From Stachybotrys elegans (lineage: Eukaryota > Ascomycota > Sordariomycetes > Hypocreales > Stachybotryaceae), in the NCBI GenBank assembly GCA_020746835.1, contig JAGPNK010000003.1, positions 2,232,001 to 2,296,000 on the forward strand: 64,000 nt of DNA. The letters are read 5' to 3'. This document shows positions 43,958-54,185 of the stretch, one piece after another. The translations under genes were made by a program, and so were the position numbers. The number at the start of each line of letters is the position of its first letter. The stretch's first letter is position 1. The notes under the pieces are model-generated. The model worked only from the letters and a program-made list of their open reading frames with translations. It was not told the origin of the DNA and did not search any database.

Positions 43958-46008
43958 GTCTGAAGCCAGGCTGTATAGCACTGGCATGATGATGGACATG
44001 TTTGCTGGGCGCCTTCGGGAGACAAAGGGGGGCACACCGAAACAAGATAAGCATGCCGAAAGCAGGGCTGGCGAGAAGGGAGGTGACACGGGGCAAAATC
44101 AACGGAGGCGGCCTGCTTTTCCAGGCCGGGGTGCAGAGGCTGCCGGTAGTCGTGGAGCCAAGACTTGCTACCCGCTCCAAGGCCCAGCTCAGCACCAAGG
44201 AGAATAGAAGCGCGCGGCGCGCAACCACCCTTGCTGATCGGTGCGTTGCGCACTTGAGACCATCTCAGACGAGACGGCGGCAGACGGCAGAGTTACGGGC
44301 TGGCGGGAGCTTCCGACGTTGCCGTGGGAGGTAACGCCAGCCAGTGAAAAGGACACTCTCGACCGCCTCGGCCGGGATGGACGTGGACAAATCTCGATGC
44401 GTGATTACGATGCCGACAGAGGAGATGCGTCGATTTGACCCAAGGAGAAAGGGGGAGGGGGAGGGCGGCTGAGGAGCAAGATGACCAGTCAACGACAGTA
44501 GGACAGGCCGGGGCTGCCCAGGAGGTGGATGGTGTAGTTTTGTCGTGGGCAATGGGCGGCCGGCCCCCCCTTTCCCATTTTCCCCCTCACGCTCGGAGGT
44601 GCAGGGCACGAAAGAGTGGAGCCTCCTGGCAAGCAGAGAGTACGCGTCGAGGCCCGGCAGCTCCAGCCGATCCGCCGTCCGCCCGTGCCTCTGGAGCTGG
44701 AAGTCTAGGCAAAGTCAAGCAAACTTGCGCGACGCAACCCCCCCTCGCCCACTCCCCGCCCGAAATCGAAAACCACAGGGTCTTTGATGAGCGGCCCACC
44801 CAGCAAAGAAGGGGAGTCGGACGGGCGCCGGCCCTCCCAGGCTCTCTTCTCACCAGCTTCTCACCTTCCCGTCACTTTCTCAGCCGTACTCGTATGTGCA
44901 GCTGCCAACGGCCACCGGCCACCCACACAGCCCACCTGGAGGTGCCTGTCGGTCCTGTCTTTAGAAAGCCGCCGCGCCGCGTCAATCCACCCACCCGCCC
45001 GCGTCCTTTTGGCCCTCCTCTTCTTCCTGTTCCTCCCTCGCCCTTCTCTGTAGCCATTTGGTAGTCTCGCTTGTCCCCCAATTTCCCCGTGCCATTGTTC
45101 TAAGGTTTTGCGCCCGCCTCTCTGTTTTTTTTTTCTCCTTCATTTTGCTTTTTCTAGCCCCTTGTCTCCCCCAAACCTTCGGATCACCCCGGCATCGGCT
45201 GCTCCCCCACTGGGAGGCAGAGGAGTCCTCCGTCAGCCGTACCTATACCTGCGCGTGCGCCAACGGCACCTCCTATTCAGCCAACTCTGTGCCACTCGTG
45301 ATTTCTTTCTTGTCCTCTTGTTGCTCTGGCACTGCGACTCGAACAAGGATCCTTGTCACCCTCACCATTGTGTGCCATCGTGGGTTTTGGGGGGGTTGCC
45401 TGGCTTGGCTCGCCTGCCGTGACTCTCGGCAGCCTGTGACGTCGCGCCCGAGTACAGTGGAGGCGCGTCGGCCTTTAATACAAGGCACAAAGAGCAAACG
45501 CCGCGCATCCGCCGTTCCGTCGCCCGGCTTGCCCTTTTCCTCCCCAGCCCGGCCTCTCCGCTTTCCTCTCGCCCTCCCCTCTGCCAGCTGCCACAGACAT
45601 TAGGTCGACTCCGACTCCCCCCTAACCTTTGCGCCCGTGGCCACCTACCACAGCAGGTGAGAGAGCCTGGCCTGGTCCGTTTTCGCTGCCCCGACCGGGT
45701 CCGATATTTTCCCTCCTTCCAAGTCTCATCATTTCCCATTTCCCACTTTCCAACTCCTCCCCGACCCGAACTCCCCATCCCATCCCCATCTTTTCCTCTC
45801 ACCATTGTCGCGCGACCTACGCGTTCCTCTCCGGACTCGCACCTCCCATCGTTCTCACCGAGTGCGACCGAGTGCGACAGCGCCTGCTCGCTCACTCTCC
45901 TTGCGCGCCTTCTTCATATCCTTCTCCATCATTCTCTCTCCTACGTGCGCGCTCTCTCTCGCCGGCTTCCCAGCATCGCCATCGCCGTCAGCTCATCGCC
46001 CGCCCAGC

Positions 46009-48962
46009 ATGTCCTCGGGCGTTGCACGCTCCACAGCCCTCAGGGCCGGCGGCGCCTGTGTGCGCTGTCGCAAGGGCAAAACCAAATGCGTCTACGAGAA
46101 CGGACGGGCGCCATGCAAGAACTGCGCCAAAGGCATGCACGAGTGCTATCTCCCCTCGGAGAGCATGGCTCATCACCACGGCCAGAGCCCAGCGCGCCAT
46201 CCCAACCCTCACCGTCCGCCTCGCGACAGTCTTCCCTCCTCCGCCTCTGGGGCCTCTGAATCCAGGCAAGCCGCGGTGGGCTCTAGTGTTGCTCGACACA
46301 ACCAGGCCAATCCCGACAAGTGAGTGACCGTTCCCCTTCTCCATGTCTCTTCTGGCCGATCAGCGCCCAAGAGAGGGGAGCGAAAAACCAAGCAGTACTG
46401 CGCGCCCGTGGCTGCCTGCCTGCCTGCTCCCGCTCGGGGCGGCGATGCCCGGTTCGCTCAGCCTCTGTCTCTCCTCTCCCTCTCTCTCCCTTGCCTAGCC
46501 CTCCCTCCCTCCCTCGCACTTCTCGTTGGCATCGGACCATCTCCGCCGCCACCAACACCTCCTCACCCGGCGTCTGCTTTTTGCTCGGCGCTTTCCCCCC
46601 TCTCCACCCCTCTTGTCCTTCCGAATGGTCGGTCGGGGGCCCTCGAGTGGCACGCTGCACGCTCCAGCGCGGCGCGTTTGGCCCCAGCCGACAGCCCAGC
46701 CCCAAGCCCGGTCACGCTGTACCAATGCCAACGCTCAGAGGCTCCACTGCCCATTTCGGCTCGGCGATTGCGGGCGGTCCGAGGCTTGCTGTGCTCCGTT
46801 GCCAACCCCGTCCAAGCCCACATTTCCCTCGCTCCATTCCATTGTCGTTGCGTGTTTCTATTACCATCTGCTTTCCACGCTCTCCCACATGCTTTCCCTC
46901 CCTCCCGCGCTTCCCGCTACGCCTGCACCATTCCCACTCCGCAACTCATCTCCTCCCGCCAAGATGCTGACCGACTTCGCTGCCCTAGGCTTACCCCAGA
47001 CCTGATTACCGAGTGCGACCGTGTCGTCTCCAAGACGTTTCCCGCATGTGTCGCGTTCCACAAACCGTCGTTCCTGCAGCAGATTAAGAACGGTTCTCTC
47101 GACCCGTCCCTTGTCCATGGTCTTTTGGCCTGTGGTGCCAGGTAAGCATCCACCATTTCCATTTCCCATCTCCCATCTCCCTAGCACCCCTACCACTTGG
47201 CTTCCACGCTTCCGCCACCACTGCCCGCCCCCATCCCCCATGGGGATTATCCCCCTGCCCTAAAACCTGCGCCAATCTCATGATGTCGCCCTCAGCTTGG
47301 CGACTCATGACGCCACCTATCCAGCATTGACTATGGAGGCCATGAGCAATCCAGTTAACCACCTCGTGCAGGAGCTCCCCCAACCTCATCCGCCGCTATG
47401 GTAGCCCGACGCAGGCTGCGGAGACGTTTGCCTCGAAAGGCATCGTTCAGATCAGCCACAATCTTGACAACCCCGTCCTGTCTGATATCCAGGCGCTCTG
47501 CCTGATCATCATTCACGAATGGGGCACCAGAAATGCTGTACGCGCCTACATCTACCTCGGTCAGGCGGCTCGCATGCTTCAGATGTATCGGATTCTTAAT
47601 GGTCATCACGCGTCGGACAGCGGCGACCAGTTCCTTCGCGATGAATCATTCCGCCGCACCTTGTGGCTCATCTACATTCTCGATTGTCTCTTGACCAGCA
47701 CTCCGGGTCGCTATCCTGCACTGTCTACTCAAGATATCGGCGATATCCCTCTTCCGTGCTCAGACATGAACTTCGCATTCGGCAATGCCGTCTATGTCAA
47801 GACCCTCCTCCAGCACGTCGATCCTGCTCGCCACGGAGCTGGCCAGGCCACGGGCGAGATTGGCGAATTCGGCTACATCGTCATTGCCGCCACCATCTGG
47901 CGTGACGTTGTCGGTATGCTCACCACATCGACTCTGTCCAACTTTCACGAGCAAGACTGCGCCGACCTCATTGCCAAGATTGAGAATCTCCGGGCCACTC
48001 TCCCGATGCAGTTTGTCGATAAGCCGGGCCAGATCAATCTCCACATGACCATGGGCTCAGGCTACACTTTCGCCATGCTTCATTGTCTTCTGCATTGCGC
48101 CACCATCTTTGTCCATCGCCGCCGCCTTCTTCAGGAAGTCACCGCGCCCAACTTCAACCTCGACTCGTTCCGTATGAGCCCTCGGTGCCATGAGATCATT
48201 GACCGCCTCTTCACCTCTTGCCACGGTACTATTCTTCTCCTGAATGCGGTCGAGGTCGGCTCCGAAAAGGATCAATCCTCCTGTTTCCCCATCTTCATGC
48301 TCTTCTCGTCCTTTACTGCCAGTGCCACCGTTGCCTACCTTTGCCTCAAGGGCCTGACGCCGCCGCATGCGGCCGAAACGGCTGCTCACATCGTTAAGGA
48401 CGGTTTGCGTTTCATGGCCGACGGCAATGAGACCTGGCCTCTAATGGGAAGCTGGCTCAGGCACCTGACGGTCATGCAGCGTGTTCTGAACAACGATGCT
48501 GCCGCCGCCGCCGCTGCCGCAGCCACGAGCTCGATACGTTCTAGGCACGGATCCCACTCCAACGGTCAGACGAGCCACGTTAAGGACGACATGTCTTCCA
48601 ATGCCGATACGAACCCCGATGCCATGGAGTACGATGGAGCCGCGAACCAGCAGACAGGAGTCGCTCGCTCCGTATCAGGCTCGGCTCGTGAGGACAGCGA
48701 GCCTCCCATCAGCATCCCTCGTCGCCCCGGCGTCACCACTATCAATGGTCATTCGGGTGCGCAGGGGGTTGTCTCGCCCCCGGCCACGGCGTCTACACCA
48801 ACCCAGGACATCAAGGCCCAGAGCCCTGATGAGATGGCCAACGGGGCAGCCAAGGAGCAGGGCACGGCTCAGGACATGACGGCACCCGAACTATGCGCGG
48901 CTTTCGAACGGCAGCTGCTCGACCTGGATGATCTTGCTGCATTTATGGGCGGTGGCGTCTAA
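46009..48962 (+). CDS. Zn2Cys6 fungal transcription factor
   Basis: Three exons (46009-46319, 46989-47141, 47372-48962) give 684 residues. The binuclear zinc cluster is near residues 17-46: ACVRCRKGKTKC, then the linker YENGRAPCKNC and GMHEC. A His/Pro/Ser-rich linker follows. After the 669-base first intron the fungal_trans middle-homology region begins (LTPDLITECDRVVSKTFPAC) and continues through ARMLQMYRILNG and RDESFRRTLWLIYILDCLLTS. The C-terminus is disordered with an Ala tract and ends FERQLLDLDDLAAFMGGGV, acidic-hydrophobic and possibly activating. The exon at 47372 is chosen because it keeps phase and family-like RYGSPTQAAETFASKG. Target genes unknown. Confidence 0.85.
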
Positions 48963-49406
48963 CTTGACGAGTGCTGCCTAATGCAAGGTTACGACGAGAA
49001 TCATGACAAGAGGAAAGGTATCACTACAGGGTGACGGACGGCGTAGTGGACGATGACAGTTTTGCACGCGATTAGCTTGGGGTTTGGTGTTGGGGTCTTA
49101 GGGCAATGAAAAGGGTGACAACCACCGGCAAGGGGGATGCAAGCCGATAATCTTGTACAATTAGATGGTGCGATACCCGATTCCCTGGATGGGGCGTTCG
49201 GGCGAGAAATGTGCGTCGGATGGTCAACTTTGCATTCATTGATGTTTTGTTGGGGCGACGGTCTGCCCCGTATTGACACAGATTTACAGCTTCTATCGTA
49301 CAGAGCGTAGGCTTGAACAGTCGTAACTTGATCCAAATTCAGCTTTATCGTACATAGTTCAGCTCTACCTTCTGCAGACCATCCTGCCTATATACAGTTC
49401 TCATGT
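48963..49406. other. Convergent intergenic region (3' ends)
   Basis: About 440 bases between the regulator's stop and the glycine-zipper gene's stop on the opposite strand. No gene, repeat or RNA signal is seen. Confidence 0.4.
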
Positions 49407-50218
49407 TCAATCGGAATCACTGCTGCTACTGCTACTGCTGGAGCTGTGAGAGCCCCTACGCCTGTGGCCTTCCTTGTGCTGCTTGTATTTCTTTTCCTTC
49501 TTATGCTTCTTATCCTTCTTTCCTCTGTAGCGTGGCTCATTAGCTGCCCGTCTTTGGCGGGATTTGGCTGCGCCCGAGTTCTACTTTTACTTACTTGATG
49601 GCATGCTCCAGAACGTTGGCGCCGACAGCGCCAGCGGCGGCAGCACCGATGCTGCCGATCAGCCCTCCGCCAGCCTGGTGCGCGGCCCATGCACCCGCGC
49701 CGCCGCCGAGGAGCGTTGCGCCGAGGCCGCGGTCACCGGGGCCGCCAGGTCCGCCGGGATATTGCTGTTGGTGGGGAGGCGCGCCGTAGGGGGCGCCCTG
49801 GTGTTGCGGCGGATATGGAGAGGAGCCGCGATTGTCGTACTGGCCCTGGGGAGGAGGAGGACCGTTGTTATAGCCTTTATAGTCTTGGTAGGGCGGCGGC
49901 TGCTGGTGCTGCGGAGGGTAGTTGGGGTGCTGCTGGTAGGGCTGTTGGTTGGGGTAGGGAGGCTGCGAGCTGGGCGGGCCTTGGTGGTAGGGAGGGTATT
50001 GCTGGTTCTGCTGCATTAACATGCGTGTTAGCAGCGCTGCGCGCGATGCGACAGAAAGAGCGGAAACGGACCTGTTGGGGATATTGCGGCTGTTGAGGGT
50101 ATCCTGGCTGAGAGTAGCCTTGGTTATACGAGGGCTGGGCGTAGCCCTGGTTGTAGCCTCCTTGGTACTGGTTCTGGTTCTGGCTGTTGCCAGCACCGTA
50201 GTAGTCTTGGTTGGACAT
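49407..50218 (-). CDS. Gln/Pro/Tyr-rich glycine-zipper protein
   Basis: Three exons (50218-50072, 50010-49595, 49524-49407) join in phase to 226 residues. The first ~150 residues are Tyr/Gln/Pro/Gly-rich and disordered (GGYNQGYAQPSYNQGYSQPG), a prion-like composition. A glycine-zipper segment follows (GATLLGGGAGAWAAHQAGGG, then LIGSIGAAAAGAVGANVLEH). A short intron separates it from a very basic Lys tail (KKKDKKHKKEKKYKQHK) and a Ser run ending SSSDSD. Similar fungal proteins are annotated as glycine-zipper 2TM proteins; their role is unclear, with stress or membrane association suggested by name only. Confidence 0.82.
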
Positions 50219-51016
50219 GGTTATGGAGGTAGGGTGTGTGTGTGTGTGTGTGTGGTGTTGCGGATGATGTAGGAGGGAGGAGGGAGATGAGCCTTGGTTT
50301 TATGGATTGAGGGGTCAAAGGAATTGAAGGATCAGCAGCTTCCGCTACCTAGTACTCCGTACACTTTGCTGGGCTGAGCCAGTGACGTGACAGGGGGCTC
50401 GTATTGTCGATGTACTCGACGGAGCTCCACCTGTCAGCTGCGCTTTGTGCGTACGGCGCATTGCCTGTCAGCCTGGCCGTTTGTTGGGTGCGAGAGTTCG
50501 AGATTGGATGTCTGTGGCGGTGCGGACGGCGCGTAGTAGACGGTGGCGCAGTGGCTCCACACCACACAGCCCCTCTCTGCCGCACCTCCGTGTGGCCACC
50601 AGCGACAACGTCAATCTCCGCTTCTTCCTCTTGTGTAAAATTCAAGGATGAGGAAGTTCTGGTGTGTGTTTGTAGGGGTCCTTTCTGGAGAGTGGTGGGG
50701 TTTGCGGCTAAGAGATGCAAGATGGAGATAGAGATGTCTTGGCTTTTTCTTTGCCCAGCCTTACCTCAGGTATGCATGCTTGTGGCCATGCGTCAGTGTG
50801 GATACCCGGTTGCGATTGCCGCAAAGCTTGGGGAGGCAGCGAGACATGGATCATCGTGCGGTTTGGCATATGTTGTCATTGCGAGGCGTGTGTAGAGCGG
50901 CTTTTACAAATTGGACATGATGTAGTCGACTTGGGGGATTTTGTGCCGGCTTGATAGCAGCAGATGGTTGTGGTAACGTCATGCCGTTTAGATGCTTTGC
51001 ATTCCAGACCTCTTTC
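50219..51016. other. Intergenic region with GT microsatellite
   Basis: About 800 bases. A (GT)10-type microsatellite lies at about 50234-50254, just upstream of the glycine-zipper start codon. No coding gene is supported. Confidence 0.45.
50234..50254. repeat. (GT)n microsatellite
   Basis: An uninterrupted GT dinucleotide run of about 21 bases, 16 bases upstream of the ATG at 50218 (minus-strand gene), so it lies in the 5' leader as a CA tract. Confidence 0.8.
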
Positions 51017-51323
51017 TCAGTTCGAATAGTTGAAGCGGCGATCGAATTGGTCCAACCTCTCCCTCGCGCGAGCTTGGTAGTAGGCCCTTCTCTCCTTCTC
51101 TGTTCTGTCGCCTGGCGCAGCCGCAATATTGGCAAATATGTTGTCTACAGCGTAGCCAGCGGCAGATCCCCCCTGGATCCGTCTTCCTTGATTTCTGCTA
51201 TCAATCCCTGCCGCTGATGATCTGTGACCAGCCGAGTTAAGCATTCAGAAACTTCAATCTTGTCGGAGAAACCTACTGGTGGCTATGTTGCAGCGTAGAT
51301 GGGGGACAGTCTTCAGAAGTCAT
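51017..51323 (-). CDS. Small two-exon protein of 83 residues, unknown function
   Basis: Exon 1 (51323-51277) encodes MTSEDCPPSTLQHSH and ends at a good GTAGGT donor; exon 2 (51221-51017) begins after GGTCACAG and keeps the frame. The product is polar and basic: RNQGRRIQGG, then AAGYAVDNIFANIAAAPGDR and a charged helix ERRAYYQARARERLDQFDRR, ending FNYSN. It has no signal peptide or TM segment. Support is the in-phase splice, consistent third-position GC bias and helical tail; no family is recognised. It could also be the 3' part of a longer gene. Confidence 0.5.
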
Positions 51324-51890
51324 TATAAAGACTGTGCCGTCCGTAATTTCACTTCTATAACCCAAAACAGTGTTTGTAGGTGGTGGTTTCCCAGCGTCTG
51401 GGAACGGAACAGAGTAGCAATGACAATATCTGACACTCGGGAACCAGGTTTCTCAGTGACACTATCACAATCATCATGGTAATGAAATCTTCCCAGGCTT
51501 AAATACCTTCTCAGCTGCTCCTCAAACTAACCGTTGGTCCAAATGACGCCAGGTGTTCTTCAACTCAAAAGCCTCTATTTGTTCTACGTTTTCCACTCAA
51601 GAAAAGGCACATTCGCGCCCCTCGAATTTTCTTCATGCTTCCGCCCCCATTGTACATCTTCTACTGGGTAGTCAGCCGTAAGATAACCAGTGCTGCTGCG
51701 GGGTGTGCAGATGTGATGTCCGTTCATTGGAAGGCTGTGATGCAGGGTTATGCAAGCAATATCCACACTGGCGAAGAGAAACGGCACGTTTGTGCCTTTC
51801 GTCAGTTAACTCAGACTCAGCTCATGGCGTCAGCAATTTCCCATTGCCATCACCCTCATTCCGCAGTTACCAGCTTTCTGTGTTTAACAA
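51324..51890. other. Intergenic region, no feature recognised
   Basis: About 570 bases between a divergent small gene and the C2H2-like gene. It must contain both promoters; I see no distinctive motif. Confidence 0.4.
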
Positions 51891-54185
51891 ATGCATCCAT
51901 CTTCCAAAATCCGCCCCCATGTCGTGAACTCACTGCCTGGGGAGAGGAAGCCTGAAGCCAGAGATGATCAGGCTTCGGAACTCGAGCATTTGTCTGATGG
52001 CATAGGACGAGGGCCAGGCTTCCATGCCCCGAGCACCGTCTGTTCCCAGGATTCAGGGTACGATTCCATTGGAGACACTGAGCTACCCAGTCAACATACA
52101 GACGGCACTTTATTGGAATGCCCCAAAAGAAGATGCTGGGGCGAAGATGCCTGCCAGGTCACGATCATCGCGACATCCAACCCCAGGCGTCGGGAGAGTT
52201 CACAAGCATCCTTGCCTACTGTCAACGAGGCCAGCAAGGATGAGCTCTTACTCACTGGGCTCGAATTCGACCCCGAGGCAGTTGGTAGATTGATTTACAC
52301 CCGGGCAGTGGTTTTTCATGGAAAAATGTCACCCCTTGCTGATCTGGCGGAAGATCTTTGGAATATCTTGACCCAACTCGCAGCCAACATCAAAAGTTTA
52401 AAGCAGCAGATTCATTCCGCGGCTCTACTTGTCAGCTGCAGTGAGTTGCGCATTCTGCTTGGTAGAGGCAAATCCCTTCTTTACAAGTTCCGGGATCTTA
52501 TGAGGGAGTGCCAGTGCAAGGCAAGCATGGCCCGAGGAAATCGGCGTGAGATCGTTAGGGCGGCCGGCTTTGAGTTTATACACACACTCTTTAACCGGGA
52601 ATGCAAGTTGGAAACTACGGAATGGTTTATGCAGAATGCGAGGCTATGGAACTTCCAGGTCCAAGCCGACGTGGATGACCTACTGAAGCCGTCGGCAAGT
52701 TCTCTCCTCACCACGTATTCGAGCGAGGACATATTTACGGCGGTTGGAGTTGGGCACTCAAATCCCTCTGCGCATACCCCAGTCATGACACTCATCGAGA
52801 ACTCGGAAACAAGCACTATTTCGTGTGATACAGACAGGACCTCGGAAGGTGGTCTTGCCGAGATTCTGAGTGCTGGTCACCCGTTGCTCCGAGAAATGCC
52901 AAATCTCGTTCACGCCATGTTAAAGGAATTCAGACTGTGGTGGGAATTGCAGTCTCACAAGGAAGGAGTCAGAGTGGACTCGAAATCTCGAGTGGCGATT
53001 TTACTTGACAAGCATCAAGGTCGTACGGCCGCATCCGTCTCTGAGCACAGCCAGTCAACAGGTTACAGCAGCCTGTTTCTTCACGATTTTTGGAGCAAAT
53101 TGAACATCAGCCTGGCTCAAGATTCCACGTCAGAAAACACCACTGAAAATTCTGGCTCGTGTGAAAGCCAAGTGAATGGCAACCAGCAGGCAAAGAGAAG
53201 AAGAGGGTCCAACGGAGGAAGCACAAGGTCCTCGAACGAGGAGTTACACGGGGACAGATCCAAGAGAGTCAACCGTGGAGAAGTGTCCCAAAACAACGAG
53301 CCGCTGCTACTGGCATGCCCATATTACAAGCGTGATCAAGCCCGTCACCAACGGTGTCTGAAACACGTTCTGAAGCGAATCAAGGATGTCAAGCAACATC
53401 TCTCCCGCAACCACAAGCAGATGATATACTGTCCCACGTGTGGTTTGACTTTTCAACGACAGGCTGAGTCAGATGCACATGTTAGGTCACGGAGGTGCGA
53501 GATTTCCGACCATGCGGTGCCAGAGGGCATTACTCGAGAGCAGGAGGAAAGCCTGGGCCGGAGAGTCGACAGAAAGCTCAGCCTTCGGGATCAGTGGTAT
53601 TCCGTCTGGAACATCATATTCCCAGGAGAACAGCCGCCAGAGTCTCCATTTCTGCAGACAGCTCTCCAAGAAGGACTGCTGAGCTTTCGCCGATTTCGAG
53701 ATGAGAGAGGCCCCGCGATCGTCTCGTCCTATGTGCATTCCTTCCTCGAGAGGCCGTCCGAGGAGCTGCCAAACGAGGAGAGGAGCCTGAGTGCATTGCT
53801 GAACACGGTGGCCGGTGAGGCCATGAATGCAATAATTGATGCATATGGAAATACCTTATCGGCAGCACAGGATGGTGTCATGGACTCGGCGAACAGTAGT
53901 GACGGAGCTACTCTGGCTACGACATCGGGAAGCTCTGTTCTCAGTAGTCAGATTCCCCCGAACCAGAGAACGCCCCTTGATATTGCTGGCGATTGGGCAG
54001 TTGCTAACTCTGAGCCAGCGCCAGGGCCTCGATCATTTAACGTAGAGGGAGAACACGAGAGGAGACTTTTCGGGCCTGCTGAGTCCCCTGCACTGGCTTT
54101 GTCGATATCGGAACATGGTGTCATCGCTGATGACACGTACGGCACCATGAATGATTTTAGTATGCTATTTGATTTGAGGGATTGA
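51891..54185 (+). CDS. Large fungal C2H2-like zinc-finger protein
   Basis: A single-exon gene of 764 residues. The N-terminal ~130 residues are polar and disordered; residues ~140-320 look helical (DLAEDLWNILTQLAANIKSL). A basic linker (QQAKRRRGSNGGST) follows. The signature segment lies near residues 472-538: LLLACPYYKRDQARHQRC, VLKRIKDVKQHLSRNH and YCPTCGLTFQRQAESDAHV. This ACP-Y-K…RIKDVKQHL…H pattern is common in fungal proteins labelled C2H2-type, often with extra domains. Here the C-terminal part is helical then disordered and ends FSMLFDLRD. It may be a regulator, but DNA binding is not shown. No transmembrane segment or NACHT domain is present. Confidence 0.82.
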   Translation: MHPSSKIRPHVVNSLPGERKPEARDDQASELEHLSDGIGRGPGFHAPSTVCSQDSGYDSIGDTELPSQHTDGTLLECPKRRCWGEDACQVTIIATSNPRRRESSQASLPTVNEASKDELLLTGLEFDPEAVGRLIYTRAVVFHGKMSPLADLAEDLWNILTQLAANIKSLKQQIHSAALLVSCSELRILLGRGKSLLYKFRDLMRECQCKASMARGNRREIVRAAGFEFIHTLFNRECKLETTEWFMQNARLWNFQVQADVDDLLKPSASSLLTTYSSEDIFTAVGVGHSNPSAHTPVMTLIENSETSTISCDTDRTSEGGLAEILSAGHPLLREMPNLVHAMLKEFRLWWELQSHKEGVRVDSKSRVAILLDKHQGRTAASVSEHSQSTGYSSLFLHDFWSKLNISLAQDSTSENTTENSGSCESQVNGNQQAKRRRGSNGGSTRSSNEELHGDRSKRVNRGEVSQNNEPLLLACPYYKRDQARHQRCLKHVLKRIKDVKQHLSRNHKQMIYCPTCGLTFQRQAESDAHVRSRRCEISDHAVPEGITREQEESLGRRVDRKLSLRDQWYSVWNIIFPGEQPPESPFLQTALQEGLLSFRRFRDERGPAIVSSYVHSFLERPSEELPNEERSLSALLNTVAGEAMNAIIDAYGNTLSAAQDGVMDSANSSDGATLATTSGSSVLSSQIPPNQRTPLDIAGDWAVANSEPAPGPRSFNVEGEHERRLFGPAESPALALSISEHGVIADDTYGTMNDFSMLFDLRD

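Larger units (their letters stand above)
40594..46008. other. Long gene-free GC-rich region upstream of the Zn2Cys6 regulator
   Basis: About 5.4 kb separates two divergently read genes. Many 60-200-codon frames occur because the sequence is GC-rich, but they overlap on several frames without domains or consistent splice signals. Two copies of a palindromic motif lie at 41881-41899 and 43939-43957. From about 44860 to the start codon at 46009 the plus strand is strongly C/T-rich, as in long fungal 5' leaders. A non-coding transcript could hide here; I cannot show one. Confidence 0.5.

Noticed and set aside
46320..47145. Plus-strand open frames of 216-273 codons
   Set aside because: They lie mostly inside the 669-base first intron of the Zn2Cys6 factor; the Ser/Pro/Leu-rich content reflects C/T-rich sequence, and splicing gives a better protein.
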